Origin: Rhynochetos jubatus
Lineage: Eukaryota; Chordata; Aves; Eurypygiformes; Rhynochetidae
DNA length: 64,000 nucleotides
Direction: 5' to 3'
NCBI GenBank assembly: GCA_027574665.1
Contig: CM050657.1
Location: 28,519,408 to 28,583,407 of the forward strand
The notes under the pieces are model-generated. The model ran no database searches and was not told the origin of the DNA. It saw only the letters and a program-made list of their open reading frames with translations. A program made the translations under genes and the position numbers. Below, piece by piece: positions 34,501-49,500 of this stretch (its first letter is position 1; every line of letters starts with the position of its first letter).

Positions 34501-37500
34501 CTGGCATGCCTTCCTGTCTGACCTGCTCTAGGTGAACCTGCTTTGGCAGAGGAGGTGGACAAGATCTCCAAAGATCCCTTCCAACCCCTACCACTCTGTG
34601 ATATGCAGAAATACACAATCATCTCTTCCCTGAGAGTGGGAGGAAATGCTCTGGAGGAGCAGTTTTCTGGGGTCAAGGATTATGGTAGTATAAAACCAGA
34701 AGACTTCTCTTTACTATAGCAAAACTGCATCTCAGGGATTGTTGGCAGAGAGATACCTTTGGTTCAAAGGACTATGTTGGTAGCTATGTCTGCTGTGTTT
34801 CTGGGTGCTACCATGGGTCCTGCTGACATGGATTTCTTCTCCTTTATTTTATCAACTGCCTCTTTGCCTTGCTTCTCAGCTGTCCATGCATATCTTTGCT
34901 TTCAAGCACTTCTGTACTACGCCTGGTCAGCCCGCTCCTAACTGTGATAAAAAGAACATGTTTTGAAATTCTCAAATGGAAAACAAATGGAAAAGTTTGA
35001 CTAAGAGTCCACTTATGCAAGTTTTGTAATACAGAATTTTTTTGTTTCATATTGGCTTTTTTTTTTTAAAATTATCGGCTTGTGATAATTAGGCCGCTCC
35101 TCCTACACTTTCCCTCATTGCTGCCCTCTTTACTCCCTCTCTTCCTTCCACCTTGCTGAGGAAATCTCTTGTTCAGATGTTTGCACTTCTGGCTTGTGTC
35201 AGGCAGGAGCAGCAAAGAATGTTTAGAACATATGGTTGCTGTGGGAAATGCTAAAGCCCTTTTATAGTATTTCTTAGAATTATTGGATCATATGGCCTTC
35301 TTTTGGCTGCTGATAATATTCCTAGTTGAAATTTTAAATTTAAAACTTTCTGGGCTAAGGAACTTCTGTATCAGCCAGATTGGAATATTTCATGGCAGAG
35401 ACTAGTAACAATCTGCAAAGTAAGTCTTTGCAATGGTGATGAATTACTGTCCCTTTCCCCAGAAGTTTTGCAGAGATTAAAATGGTCTAAATAAATAATG
35501 TTAGAGTGAAGGTGATTCTGGCTGTGTTGGCATGACTTTTTCCTTTGGAGCATGTTTGGAGAATGGTGCCATATGCTATATGTATATGTGTATATATTTT
35601 TTTAAAGGGTTTTTCCTATATTACTGTATTTCTTGTTTTCAATGTCAAGGCTGGAGAGCAAAGTAAATGTTTATACCACAGAGAATACTATGCTTTTCTG
35701 AAAGGATGTTTGTTTTTTCTTAAGAAAAAAGTAAAATTAACCTTGTCTGTGCTTCTACATGTGTGTGTGAGCCTTTTGCAGTTAAAAATAAATGAGCTTG
35801 TGAGATGGTGACAGGTCTCCAGGGAGGTCTACAAGTATCAGGATTGGCCAGTACTGCTTACATTCTCTCTTACTAATAACAATAATACAGGAAAGCTTGT
35901 TCACCAGGCACCTGGGGATGTAGGTGCTCTATGATCGCTTGGCATTTGACTTGCCTCATTAACTTCCTGCCTCTTAGGGCATCAGATTGTTCTGGCTTAG
36001 ATTTGAGATTACATTAGCATCTGATACAGGGGGACATTAGCAGTGTTGAGCAGCTGTCTGCTCCGCAGAAATGACCCTCTATCCTGGCAGAGCCCACTGT
36101 TTATTTTCTACTCCTAGCCCTGGCCTTTGCAGACAACTTTGCTGACATCTGAGATAAATGCAGGAATGGCTGCTCCACCGACAGTCACAAGTTCAGCCAT
36201 AATTTGAGACTAAATTATGTTCAGTGCTTGTTGACAGTGTTTTGAATGTTTAATGTTTTGATTGCCAGACTTCAGAGTCTTGTGTCAATGGTCTTAAAGC
36301 TTCCTTTGTTTGCAAGAGCATCAGTTTTAACAATGCGCTCTGAAGAACAGGGATCTCATGTTCTGCTCATGGTCTCTGTAGCTGTCCCTGTGATAGGCTG
36401 CGTCACTAGAAGCTTGGACTGATTCAGTGGAGGATGGGCTCATAGCTGCAAGTTCTGGTTGCAGTGCTGTTCCACAGAAATAGCCATTGCTGAGTATGAA
36501 GAAGTGGCAGGGATGAGTGGGATCTACATGTGGCATGTTCTAGCTATGAACATGCCACATGTGCTGGATAAGTGCAGATGGCAGAATAGTTGTACTCGGT
36601 CATTTTTCCCAAGGGCCTCTTGGGAGCTGGCTGCAATCTGGATTAAGTGCTGAGGTTGCATTTGGTTGCTTTGCTGTCTTCCTCAGGAACTCTGCAGTAG
36701 AGAAAGGAGTAACTGGTACAGCTGTATGGGTGCCGGTTGCAAATATTTGTCCAGGGTCAATTTAAATTTAGGCCATAGTAAATTGGACTGAGGGACTATA
36801 ATCCGTTTTGTCCTCTGTTTAAATAGAGAATACTGTAAGGCGTTCGAACTACAAAACGCTAGTCAAATAATGGAAAGAAACAGAGTAAGTGGTAGATACA
36901 TTATTTTTTTATAAAAAAAAGTTTGTTAATCACTCATAAGGGATAATTGTACTTGGCTGTCTATCAGTTAGCTTCCCTCATACCTAAATGAGTTAGTTTC
37001 GAATCATTTGGGTCATCAAGTAACCTCTGTAGGTAAGGAAGGATATAAAATATCTTAGGATTTTGAAGTGAGAGTAGCTTTAGTACTTAAGCTTGGTTCT
37101 TGAGTTCTGCTTCATAAATCCCACAACTGTTCTGTTTTAGGGAGATTCTAGTCAGTTCATGGGTATAATGCTATTGAAAGTAGCTCCTGTTAGCTGGAAA
37201 TCATAAAAAACCCAAAAGGTTTGTTTGGTAGACTCAAAGTAATTTATCTAAGGAACTTAATGCATGTACTTTGGATTGTATTTTTGTTGGCTATTGCAGC
37301 CTCTTCTCTTGAATTCCTTGTTCCAGTTGTCTTATGCTAAAGCAGAGCAAAAGGAGCCTTTTCCTAGCCTGTTCTGCCCCCCTGCCTTGCCTTGTTAAAT
37401 AAACAAAAATTACTTCTGTATGTAGTGCTGCATCTTGATAGTTAACTTTGCATTTATGGCTGTTAATGTTATGTTCAGGATTACTAATCTTCATGGACTA

Positions 37501-40500
37501 CCGATGTGGCAACGTGCTCTCTTGCATCATGCAAGGCATCTGACACTTGTGATCTGTTCTTTCGCGGTGGAGCATGGGCTTCCTTCTTTAGAAGGAGGGT
37601 GTAAAAGAAATCAGAATTCATCTTATCATGGATACAATGTGCAAGTCAGGGAACTTTATAACCTGCACCTTAAAACTAGAGCAGTCTTCGCTGGAGGGAG
37701 GGAGGCATGTAAGAAGGCTCTGGTTAGGCTAAACAAAATCTACATTTAAGTACATTTAATATTGCTGCTTAACAGCACTGAACATAAATGTTTGGTGATA
37801 GAAATGTTTGAAGAGCCCTACTAGGTCAGTGTATAGTAGGTACTGCTTAACTTGTGCAGTGCCTTTAAATTGCCAACACAGTTACAATATAGCACTTAAA
37901 CTATACTACTTGTAAAAATTAATCTCCAGCAGAAGGTACTCTGATAATTTGGATATACTGTCTGTGCTGAAAAACATGTGAATGTGTTGGTAAATAACTC
38001 TTTTAAAAGAGTTCACAAGTATCTAGCTGTGCATCTTCCTTAATAGGAGGAGAGTAAATTGAACAGATTAAGGTAGGCAGAGCCACTTTTATACTAACTG
38101 TTAAAGTAAGGAACAGTGGTTGTCATATTTGGTGGAGCATGTGAAATGCCAGGCAGATGCCAACTTTGTTTCTATGTGGTCACTTAATACGTGATTCTAC
38201 AGTGTTGCTTAGTGAAATGTGATTATTCACATGAACAGGCAAAGATTATGTGGGTTTTTTTTCCCCCCCAAACACCAAAAACCCCCAAAACACAAACAAT
38301 CAAACCTAATACTAGCACCACATCTGAGACAATGAATTTTAACTGCAGAGAACTTAATTTCCCTTTTTTTTTAAGTTGCATCATTTTAAAATGAGTATTT
38401 GCTTCCAGAAAACCAGGTGATAATGCTGTATTTTAATAAGTATCAGTTTTGTGATGTAGATGTGGATTTGATTTACACCTAGGTGAAATATGTTAAATTG
38501 TTAATTTCAAGGTACCATGGAAGCTAAACATTTTGAGACAAGAAATTAATTTGCTGGTGTTGGAGTTGAATAAACTAGCTTGGAACTTCTCTCACTAGCC
38601 TAAATAAAACCTCTGCCTCTTTCTCGAGGTGCTGAACCATAGAGTTCAATTTTTAGATGCTCACATTTGAAAAATTTGCTTAAGCAAATGGCATTCTGTA
38701 AAAATAATTCTCATTTGACAATAGGTTGGTATGTGACTTCTGCTTTTAAGGTACTTTGAAGTTCATTGCGTTTCTTGGCAAAAGAATTTTTTATTTTTAT
38801 ACTAGTGTTTCAGACATTGAGTGTCTTAAATCTGTTTTGTAATGAAACCTTTGAAATGAAGCTTCACTAAGCAGTAACATTAAAGTTTTCTAATTAGTAT
38901 CCAACTTCTAACTAAAAGTGTGGCAACTTTTTTAACACAGGATCAGAAGTGTCTTCACACAGGTACAATGTGAATTCGTGCGTCAAGGTGAATCTGCCAG
39001 CCAAATGTACAACGTTTGTTTTCTCCATTATAGTAACTCAGAAACTCAAAGTGCTAAAAATAGTTTTTAAAAGTTGAGGAGAAAATGTTAGCGTTTGGAA
39101 CATCAGATTTTTGTCATTCACTGTTTTGATGGATAAAAATGTAATTTATAGTTAGTGTCTTCGGAATAAGTGCTACTAGTCGTCTTAAATCGGATGTCAG
39201 TGACTTTTATTCCTAAAAGCAATCTGAACCAAAATTATAATGAAAACAAAGTAACAAATATAAGCAATAAAGCTAAATCTTAACTGTTGATTTGTCAGCA
39301 ATTTATTACATCCCCGGAGAGCTCCCCCCAACTTCCATTCTGGAAACTCGTTTCTCATATACATAACCACAGAATTTTGCGTTGATATCTCATAGTTAGG
39401 GGTTTTTTAAGATTGTATCACAAAAATCCAGGCCTGATTACCTTGTTAAAGTAACCCCATTGTATTGCCTGAGTCAGTTCCACTGTTTGGCATATGTGGG
39501 ATGTAATGTTCTTGCTTCCATTGAGCAAAACATGGCTTGATTTGAATTGTAAGTATCTGTGGGCAAGAGCAGTAGTTAGCATGTATTTAAAGAAAGAGCT
39601 TGAAAAGAAAGCAAGCTTTTTTCCTTACACTGGCACTGCTGCTCAGCAGGATTTTTCTCTATGCTTGCAGGTTTTGACTGAACTGGGTTTGACAATGTCA
39701 GGCTTTGGCAGCACAAGTGACTTGAGTTTCTGTTAGCTCTGCTGCAGCAGTGTGGTGTGGATGTGAGAATGGTGCAATTTTTGCTTAAGGCAGAGCTGCT
39801 GAAGTTTCGAGCTATCGCACTAGGAGCGGGATCTCTTGTGAGAGCACAATAAAAACGTCATCTTGCTTTTCTTGCTGTTACTTGTGCAGTGTTCAGGAGG
39901 AGGAAGAAGACAGACCTGTGGATGGAGGGGCAAAAAGTAAACTAGAAAAAATGCTGGTAGGAAACAGGAAATATAGGTTAAAATAAGAAAAAACAGTCTG
40001 AGCTGGGGAGTTTAGCTTGAAGAAATCAAATCATTGGGTAGAAGTTGAAGTGAAGGAGGAGTTGGAAAGATAGGTACAACAGAGGGCCCAAGATTGAAAG
40101 ATGAAGGATAGAGAGGCAAGGGTGAACAAATATGGGGAAGCAGTTTTGGATTTAAAAAGAAAGTCTAATTATGTTTTCCTAAACTTGCATAGAAAGGGTC
40201 AGAGTGAGTTTGCATTTGCAGTTGTAAACGTTGGTCTCCCCTAAAGCACAATTGCTTGACTTTGCATTCTGAATGTTAGTTTGAGATGAGCTTACACAGC
40301 CTTAAGTTTGTATGGTACTACCAAAATGAGTGCGTTTGGTATGGAGATGGCCCCGAGTTTAAAACTGACTTCTGGTTGTAGTATTAAAAGTGAGTGTATG
40401 ATGACAGATTTCCTGAATGCTGACTAAATACTTCTTGCTTCTTCTTTTAGACGGGGCTTGAATCCACCCCACAGAGTGAAGTCAATTTCGATGACTACTT

Positions 40501-43500
40501 TCACACAACAGGAAATAGAATTTCTTCAGAAACATGGAAATGAAGTAAGTATTATTTAGAGAATAGTAAGGGTTTGGGGCACTTTAAAACACTACTTAAG
40601 GAAAACTTGATTTTTCTTTGTAGCAAAAAGTAGACTGAAGCCTTTTGAGGCTGATCATGTTACGTGTTATTGCTCAGCCCAGACAATCTGGATTCATGTG
40701 ATCAGTGTTTGAGTTGAGTTTTCTTTTGCCTTTGCATAAGGCAATATGCATCTGTGTTTTCTTTTGTTTCTGCAATCCCAGACCTTGAGATTGACTGCAG
40801 CAGTCTCTCCTGAAAGTGTATCATGACAAAAATATTGGTTGCTTGTAGCTGTGTTTCTTCAGAGCAGGTGTCAGAAAGTCTTGTAGTAGTTTCAATAGCC
40901 TCTTTCCCTAACGATAGTATATCAGTGTTGAAGGTTCTTGGAGGAATGGGAGAATTTTTTTTCCTCTAAGGTTTGTTATCTGGTAAGTGTCCGTATGTTT
41001 AGAGTGGCTTGGGGCAGCTTTGGAGACAAAGTTCTAGTGTACTGCCTTTTTTCTTTTCAATAGTTGAAAACTGAATCTAAGTGTTTGATTGGCTCTACAG
41101 GGACACAAGGCATGTGTAGACCCTGGCTGTGCCTACTGCTGTCTTCAGTTTGAAGATGAAGTTTGTGTCTTAATACTGAACTACAGCGCTGAGGATTTTA
41201 GAGACATTTTTTGCTTCTGTTCTGAATTAGAAAAAGTTCTATTTTGCTATGATTGGATATGTATTCTGTTTTAGTAGAACTATTGATTGCAGTCTGTGGT
41301 GTCTCTTATCAATATGTTCTTGTGAAACTTTGTGGGGATAAATCCCATCATTAGCTAAAACATTGATACTTAGCTTTCTTAAACTTGCCCCATTCATAAC
41401 TGTCAGGTTGAAGAATGAAAATAGAAGTAGCAATTCCTTTTTCTGTCCTGGTAAATACATGTTATTTGTTACAATGATTGTTAGTGGATGATTCTTCTAG
41501 ATAGAGCTGAAACAAGGTGTAAACTCTTCCAGACATTATAAAATACTCTTAATGGCTTGGACTAGGTTTTTCTGACATGTTTTGGCATGTTAAAGCTGTA
41601 TAATATTGTGTATATATGTATTGCACATTGCTGACTTCTTGCATAGGGGAAATAATGAATCTTTTATGGGTTCAGATATAGTATGTTGGAGTTTTTCCTT
41701 AAGATTAGATTGTAGACTCCAGCTTTGCTTTAAGCTTCACAAGTGTAAAGGAACATGTGTGTGTATGTGTGTCCGTCCATCCCCACATCTGTGTTAATGT
41801 CAGTTTTTCACGGAATCTGCAATGGCTCAAGAATGCTACCAGTTTTATTTTTCACTGATCGGAAACCTTAAATGATCCCTACTCAACTGATTAATGTAGT
41901 TGTCCTCATTGTAGAACTAGTCTGCCAATCATAATGATTTGGCTGATACACAATTTATTATTGCCGTAAAACAAGTTCACAGATCTCTGCAATGCTATTC
42001 TGTGTTTCAAAAGCAGGGCTCTCCATGTTTGTAGTACTTATGCCTCTAAGGTATTGCAGTGATTTAAATGAGCTATCTTATAAACGAAGGTGTCCTCCTG
42101 AGTTTAGTTTTGGGTTGTTGGGTAGCAGTGCATTGCCTCAATTGTAAAGTAACACTGAGTAGGTATTTGGAATTGGGGATTAATGGGTGCTCAAGTGCTG
42201 AACAGAAGTGATAGTGGTTTAAACACTGTTAGAAGTTTTAAATCTTAATTGAATGTATTTTCACTTTGTCATGCTGCATGTTTCAGTAGTTAAATCAGTA
42301 TTTTGCTTTCTCTTGTTGGTATTGGACTTTAGAGTACTCACCTGCAGATAAGATAAGGTATTGGGCAGATGAAGTTCATCTGACCTCACAAAAAAACCCG
42401 TTTTGCTTAGCTTGCTCTTCAGTATAGGTGGCTCTTGCTTATATAAAGAATTTCAATATTCTAGGATGAACTTGTTCAAACATTGAACTGTCCAACATTT
42501 TAGAATGTGGAAATGTGGACATGTGAAACAAAGCATGGTCACTGAATGGTTCAGATGTTGTAACACTTAGTTTAGTTCTGCACATACAGAAAAATGGAAG
42601 TTAAATACTTTGATTCCCACTTTGTCCTCCCAGTCTTTCTCCAATGTGGCCAAGCCCTTTGTGGTAAGTTTTTTTTGCTTCCAGGTGTATAGATCATGGT
42701 GTATAATAGGGAACTTGTTCTGAATAGAAAGGAAAAGAACAAGAAAGTTTTCCTGAGAGACAAGTTTGTTCTTAAAGTGGTGAGTTGTTCTCAGAGGAAG
42801 TAGTTACCACTCTCCTTTGAAGAGTATTTGTAAGGTCAGTGTATTATATGGGGTTGAAGTCCTCTTAAACTCCAAACAAACAAAAACCCCCTAAACCCCA
42901 ACAAAAGAACTAATCTCTGAAACAGTGACTTCTCCCCAGTTGTGACAAATTGCCATCTTTGTGACACACATGGGTAAGACATTCAGTTATTAAAGGCTTC
43001 TACAAAGCAACTGCTCTGGGAGGAGATTATTCAGAGCAGCTTCTCTTCAGGTGCGAGACATTTCCTTTCCTATATATACACCTCCAAGAAATGTCTTTCT
43101 GGCACAGGTAACCTGAATGTTTTTCAGATGATGTTTTTATTGCTTCAAATACAGTTTTAAATATTTTACTGTGTTAGAAGATATCTGTATTTTGGTGTTA
43201 CTTACCCATCTGCAGGTATAAACAGATGTCCAGACTCTGCTTTTGCTAATGTTGGGATGAGCTCACTTTTGCAGCAGGAATGGAGACCTCTTCAAGCTGA
43301 TACTCCTCAAGTACTTTCTGTAGTCATTTTGAGGGATAAAGGCAATTCTGACTCACTGGGTAGGAGTTTCCTCCACCTTGTTCTCTTCATGAAGAGCAGT
43401 GAGAGGTATTTTCTCACTGTATTTTCATGTTAGGAATAATGAAGAGAGTGTGGTATGGAGATGGCTCTGTTTAAATACTCATAGTCAAATGATGCTAACA

Positions 43501-46500
43501 TTGATTAGGCCTCTGATTCAGTAGTGCAGTGATAGTAGAAAGTGAACTCACTGCAGAAAGTGGAGGTGGTACTCATCTCATGTTGGCATTGTAGCTGTGA
43601 ATATTTATTCAGCAGCTTTCCCCTGGAGCTGAAAAATAGTATTATGAGGCAAACCAGTTACACAGTTTATTTTTCTACCATGCTTTTGAAAAGTGCCGTA
43701 TGTTTTATAAGAATAGGCTATTTGGATAAGTTATATGCATAGGGTGGAAGATGATGTTTTGGATGTATTTGGAAAATCTGTGTTCATCTGGGGGCAAAGG
43801 TCATGTTTACCTGAGGTAATGAGCAGAACCCTATATCAGTTCTGCTTGGGATTAGTTTACCAGTGCTTAATTTTGGTTTTGTGCCGATCTTCTGACTTTT
43901 GATACACCTGAGCCTAGTGTTTTTTTTTTTTTTTTACCAGTTTCCTATGCTCTAGATTCCAGGAGAACCTACAGTGGCAGAACTAGGAACAGTATGGGGT
44001 TGGTTCAGAGGTGGTGCTTGGCCTGCCCCAAATGCTTTCCTAGAATCTCCTTTACTACAAAATGTGGCCTAGAAACCCTGGAGTGGAAAGAGCAGTACTA
44101 AGCTGGAGCTGATGAGTCCTGACAGCATGAGCTGTACAGTCAGGTGTCCTTGTAGTACTTCCCTGGTTCTGCTAATACGATGTAGAGATACATGAGCTGA
44201 CTGTGTGTAGAACAATGTCTTTGTTAGCAGGATTTACTAGCTTAGACTCTGTGCTTAGGAAAGCAGCTATAGCTTCTGGACTCAAACTGGCTTTGAAATC
44301 GGTATACTGGCAGTGTAAAATTCTTTTAACCTACAGAGATTAATGAATAATATTGACATCAGAAGTGCTGAATTACTAAACAAAGCTATAACTTGCTTAC
44401 ATAAGGGAACTGTTTCCAAATCTTTCTTCCTGTGGTGAGTGTTATGTTTTGGAACATAGTTTTGTTGTGTGGTAATCTGAGTTCTTTGCACTGTCAGCAT
44501 TACATTTGGTGCCTAACTGAGGATATTTTACTGGGGGGAGGGTCATTTGGAATCTACCAAACTCCTGAAAGGTAGTAACCCATTAGAGCTTTTTAGACTG
44601 GACTGACATGTGTAATCTTCCTATGCAATAGTATGCCTGGGTCTAAACAAGAAATGCTGTAGGTCTAGTAGTGTGCTTATTCTAATTGAAGCGTGGCTTT
44701 TACCAGCAGAAGTGCTTGTCCTATTGCAGCTCTTCTGTGCTGCCTTTGCTGCATGCAAGAGATGGTGGCTTCATGAGCGAAAATGTAATTTTGCTGGCCT
44801 AACTGAATTCTTATTATTCCTAACTAGCACAGCTCTGCTAGCAGGCGTTCTAAAGAGTGGTGGCTCAATGTGTTGTGTAAGCAGAAGGCCTTTGTCTCTC
44901 CCATATCCGCCTTCCCACACACACTGGAGATCTGTATCAGTGGAATAGTTATTACTTGGTAAAGTGTTGTTTGGTAGTTGAAATATGTAGCACTGGAATA
45001 GAAATAACTGAAATCTCAGATTTTCTCAGGCTTTTTGCAAAATTTGATGCATACTGCTGAAATTTTTTTCTTACTAGTGTTTTTTTATGTGCCTGTCCTT
45101 CCCAACTCTGTAAAAACACACACAAAACCTCCCAAAACATGATAACAAACCTAGAGGCAAAACCAGAAGCTAAACATTGTGGAAAACAGGTACATTAATG
45201 CTCCTGTTAGCCTTTGGGTTCTGCCTGGAACTCCTGAAAGCATGAAAAGTTACTATGAGGCTGGGTTTTAAACCGGAAACCTTTCTGGTCCACTTTGTTT
45301 TGTGGAGTACCAGATGTGCAAGGAATGGGATGAGTTCTTTGTTCCTTTGTGGTAAAGCTGGAAACAAGGGTAATTACTCAAACTGTAGGACTGCAAATGT
45401 AAATATGTATGGAAAAGATAGGTAGATGCAGTTATTCTAGGAATAACAGTTTCTCCCTCAAATCGAATAGCTGTTGAGTGCAGATTCAGGGAAACCAATG
45501 GTATGAAGAGAAATATAGGTAAAGACTTTATTATAACATACAATATACACTTGGCCCAATTTTTTGTTTCAAAGATATAATTAAATTATGGCAACTCACA
45601 GTTTCTGCCTTGCTACCTCCTGGGTTTTTATTTAGGTCAGGGTGAGTAGGTTGAAGTTGGTTGTGATTCTCTTTCCCTCTTTGCTTCACTCTGTACTTAC
45701 TGATCTAATTCTGAACTTCCCAGTATCTAGTTGCCAAATGTCTAATGACATCCCTTGCAGGGTTGGAACTTGTTGGCAGAGAACAGGTACTGTTCTTCCC
45801 AAACCAGTTGTAAAAGGATTCTCATGAACTTTTAAATTTCACGAAGATAACTCCTGAATCTTGTTCTCTACTTAGTGTTACCTGACAAGATAAAACTTTG
45901 CTTTGTTTTCTAACCTTGCAGCTCCCAGAATGTAAGCACGCAGGCAAAACTTCAAAGTCTTGCTTCTGTCAACCCTTCAACAAAAGTAGACTTTCAAATG
46001 CTGCATATGCTTAATCATTCCGACTTCAATGCTGTCTTTTTTTTCCTTCTTGCTGCATTGGTGAACCAGTGGGACATGGACTAATTACACTTTTCAGGGA
46101 CAGTGGACAATGATTATGGATTGTTGGATATGTTCCACTGTTTCTAGGGGCTTCCACATAGCTTGAATGTTTACTCTTGGCTCCAGCTTGCCAGGCTCTT
46201 CTCCTCTAAGCTGAGCATTTTGTTTAATAAAGCTTTGGTTATCAAAAGGAGGGGTATAGTAAGGCTTTTGGTGAACAAACAGAGCTCTTGAGCAGAGGCT
46301 GATTTTGTGCTGCTGTTGCAAAAAGAACAATATTAATATTAAATGGCTGAACCAGAATATCGCCAAGATGGTGCAAAGTAGGAGGATTTCAGAAAACCAT
46401 AGAATTTTCAGGCCCTGTACTTTAATGTTGAGGTGCTTCTTCATATATTATCTGTAAAAGCAAAGGAGTGAGGAATTCTTGTTAAAATGGAGCTTAAGTT

Positions 46501-49500
46501 GTATCATAAAACTTGGGCAGAGGCATTTTCTGAGTCAGCTCTGCAAGTCTGATTTTTGTATGGGGTAGTGCAAGAGGTGTTTTGAAAGACATGCTCTTTG
46601 GGATATCAAATTCAAATTTCTCAAAGCATATATTGTTCTGAATTTATGCTTCCTTTGAAAATTGCTTCCTGTTTTTTTTTTTCCCCTCAAATAGTATGTT
46701 TGTATTAGAAACCTAAGAAGAGAACTTCATGTTTAGTAGAGCACCTGCTCACTTAAAGCTTGGTTTTGTGCAAATTTATATGCCTTTTACTGCCTTTTCC
46801 CACTTTTTCCCCCATGTCCTGCAAGTAATGTCTGGGTTAGAGTCAGCACATGCTGTGAATAACTGTGGTAATTTGTTCAGGTGTCCTGCCTAGGCAGTGC
46901 TCAGGCCACACAGAACATAGAACTGAAGCTCAAGCTGAAGTATTAGCAACTAAGGTTGCCAATCTGATTTTTCTATAGTTCCACTAATAATTTTTTTAAG
47001 ATGAATCTTTCAGTATCTCAAGTGTTGTCGCATTCAGATAGTTGATTTAGAAGTTGTGATTAATGGGGAATTCTCAGGCTACCAAGGGTGTAAATGCTGA
47101 GTGATCCACCCACCATAACTCAGCAGCAAGTTGTATGGCATAAATGTCCTTGATATTTATCATAAAAGTAACTTTTAAATATCTTTGAAATAAAAAATGG
47201 GATGGCCGGATCAGTAAAAATATTCACATTTCTCACAGCAAACTCTTCCTTGCACAAGATTCACTACTGTTAGTGACTTATTTTAAGACTATGGGAAGAT
47301 AACGATTTCAAAAACCAATTGCATGACGTTGTAAGTTCTGTCTCTGACAATAATACTTTTCAGTTTTAACCTGCAGTTTGGATTTCATCCTATGGTATTG
47401 CACAGCACACTGCCATTTTCTTTTTCTGCAGAGAGCTGAAAATCGGGTATTGTGGCTCGCTTGAAGCATAATCAATGCAGTGTTGTGGCTCTCTGTCAAG
47501 TCAGATGACAGTAACAAAAGTATAGCTGGAAAGGGCGTACAGGTCACCCAGCAAAGGAGGAAAGACAAGGGGCCTTTATTGTGTTCTGAATGCTTGCTTG
47601 GAATGGCTGCTGATGTTCAAAGCATTGTGTGGCACTTCATACAGAAATAGGCAAAACTGTGTCTTTGAGCAGTTGCTTGTGTGATATTAAAGAATTAAAA
47701 TATGACTTTCTAAAGGACTTGTCTGTATTGAAGACATCTAAGAAATTGTATTTTCTGTGAGAGCTCTAGGTAAAGCAGCTTCTGTGGAATTTAATTTGCA
47801 TCTCTGGTATGGTAAAGTAAATGTTTTAACCTGTGTTTGTGGAGCTGCTGCTGTCAAACTCTGTTAAAACGAACCTCTTGCTGAAGCAGGAGGTCTGGGT
47901 TCTTTTGCCTGGTGACTGTGTTGCCCAATTAGTAATACTGGTCTCTGCTACCAGTAAGGAGTGCCTGGCAGGTTTACTTAGGTAAGTTGCAATAGTGACT
48001 TAGGGCATATTTCAGTTGTTACTGCTTTGTGTTAAGTATTTAGAAAAAATTAATTGCTCCAGGAAATGTTTTTGGAAGTCTGCTTTCTCAAGGTTTGCAA
48101 ACATTGCATTGCAATGCAAGAATTGAGGCCTGTGAGAAGCTTACATCGTTTTAAGCCAACAGTGTGTTTGGAGAACACAGTGCTCCTTGGTACCTGTCTG
48201 CATATTCATAGAACTGTTGTCTACTAGAGATGCATAGCAGGTAAGAGGTGAAAAGTCACACAGGACCTTGTTTTCCGACTTCTAGAAATCACCTGTAGTG
48301 GTCAGGAAGGCTTGAGGCTATTGAACATGGAGTTGTTTTTTCATTTACCCCTCCCACCGAATGCTTAGGCACTTCAGGGTGAAGGTGAAGCAGAAAACTG
48401 CAAGGAGGAGAGGTGCAAAACTAGGCTGTTTTGACTGTTGCTGTGAGTTGATGTTGGTACAGGTTTCTGTGGTACTAGTGACAGGGTAATTGTGATGAGT
48501 TTCTTTGATCTGACTTGTTTTGGGGGGGTAGGAGAAGGAGGAGTAATTTAGTGCCCTCATGGGTGAGGGAGAGGACCTTCTCTTTCACTGACCAGCACGT
48601 CTTAGGCTGCATGCAAACTGATCAGCACAGTACAGCCCTGAGTGTTACTCTGCTAGGTGTGGGATCAGGCAGCGGCAGTTCTAATACTTGTCTTTCTGCT
48701 TGTCTGAAATTAGGCACAACGTTTCTCCACTGTTTCCTGATGTTCCAGTACTGAAGTTGGGGTGGGGTCCAATGGGACTCTGTAGATTTGGACACCATCA
48801 GCTCCTACTGTCAGTTATTCTGTAACTCGACATAAACAGGGCTTCTTTTTAGCAATCATGTAACTACTTGTTGGTACAGTTACACGCACTAATTTAAGTG
48901 TAGAAATACTACTGCAGGCCCACATCAGGCTATTCGCTGCAGATATTTAAAGCTATACCCATAAATGTTCTGACTTGTGAGGTTTTGTCAGCACAAAGTA
49001 ATGATTACGTGAAAGATTGCCGCTGTTATAATAGTGCTTCATGCTATTGCCTACTACTTTAGAACAGACTTGTGACTTTTTTGGCCAAGTTTGTCTTCTA
49101 CCTATGTCTGAAGTACTAAATGCCTTGAGTTTCATTTCATCTACTACCATAATGCAAACATTGACTGTTTAAATTTGTGAACTCCAATCAGTGCATTGAA
49201 CTCAACCGTTTTGTGGATCAGTTGCTAAATGAATGCTGAATAGCTGAGTTTATTTGAAGTAGGAACTACTGATCTTATTTTTAGATGAGTAATTAAATAA
49301 CTAATTAAGACCTATCCTTTGGTCTTTAGATCTGTTTCCTGTTGTTGTTTGTCTCCATCCAGCAGGGATGGACAGTAGGGACTGCAGTGTTGAACGTGCA
49401 AGGAGGATATACAAAGTCGAGACATCAAGAATGAAATACATGCTCGTGCTGCCTGTCTAGTCCCTCTCATCCTGAGCAGTCTTTGAAAGGACCAATAAGA

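Larger units (their letters stand above)
31059..40450 (+). other. AGFG1: AGFG1 intron 1
   Basis: Intron of 9392 bp, GC-rich at first then T-rich. It holds a CR1 fragment (34434-34604) and a perfect 15-bp-arm inverted repeat (36526-36562). A C-rich run lies near 32120-32145. No conserved exon was seen. Confidence 0.8.
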
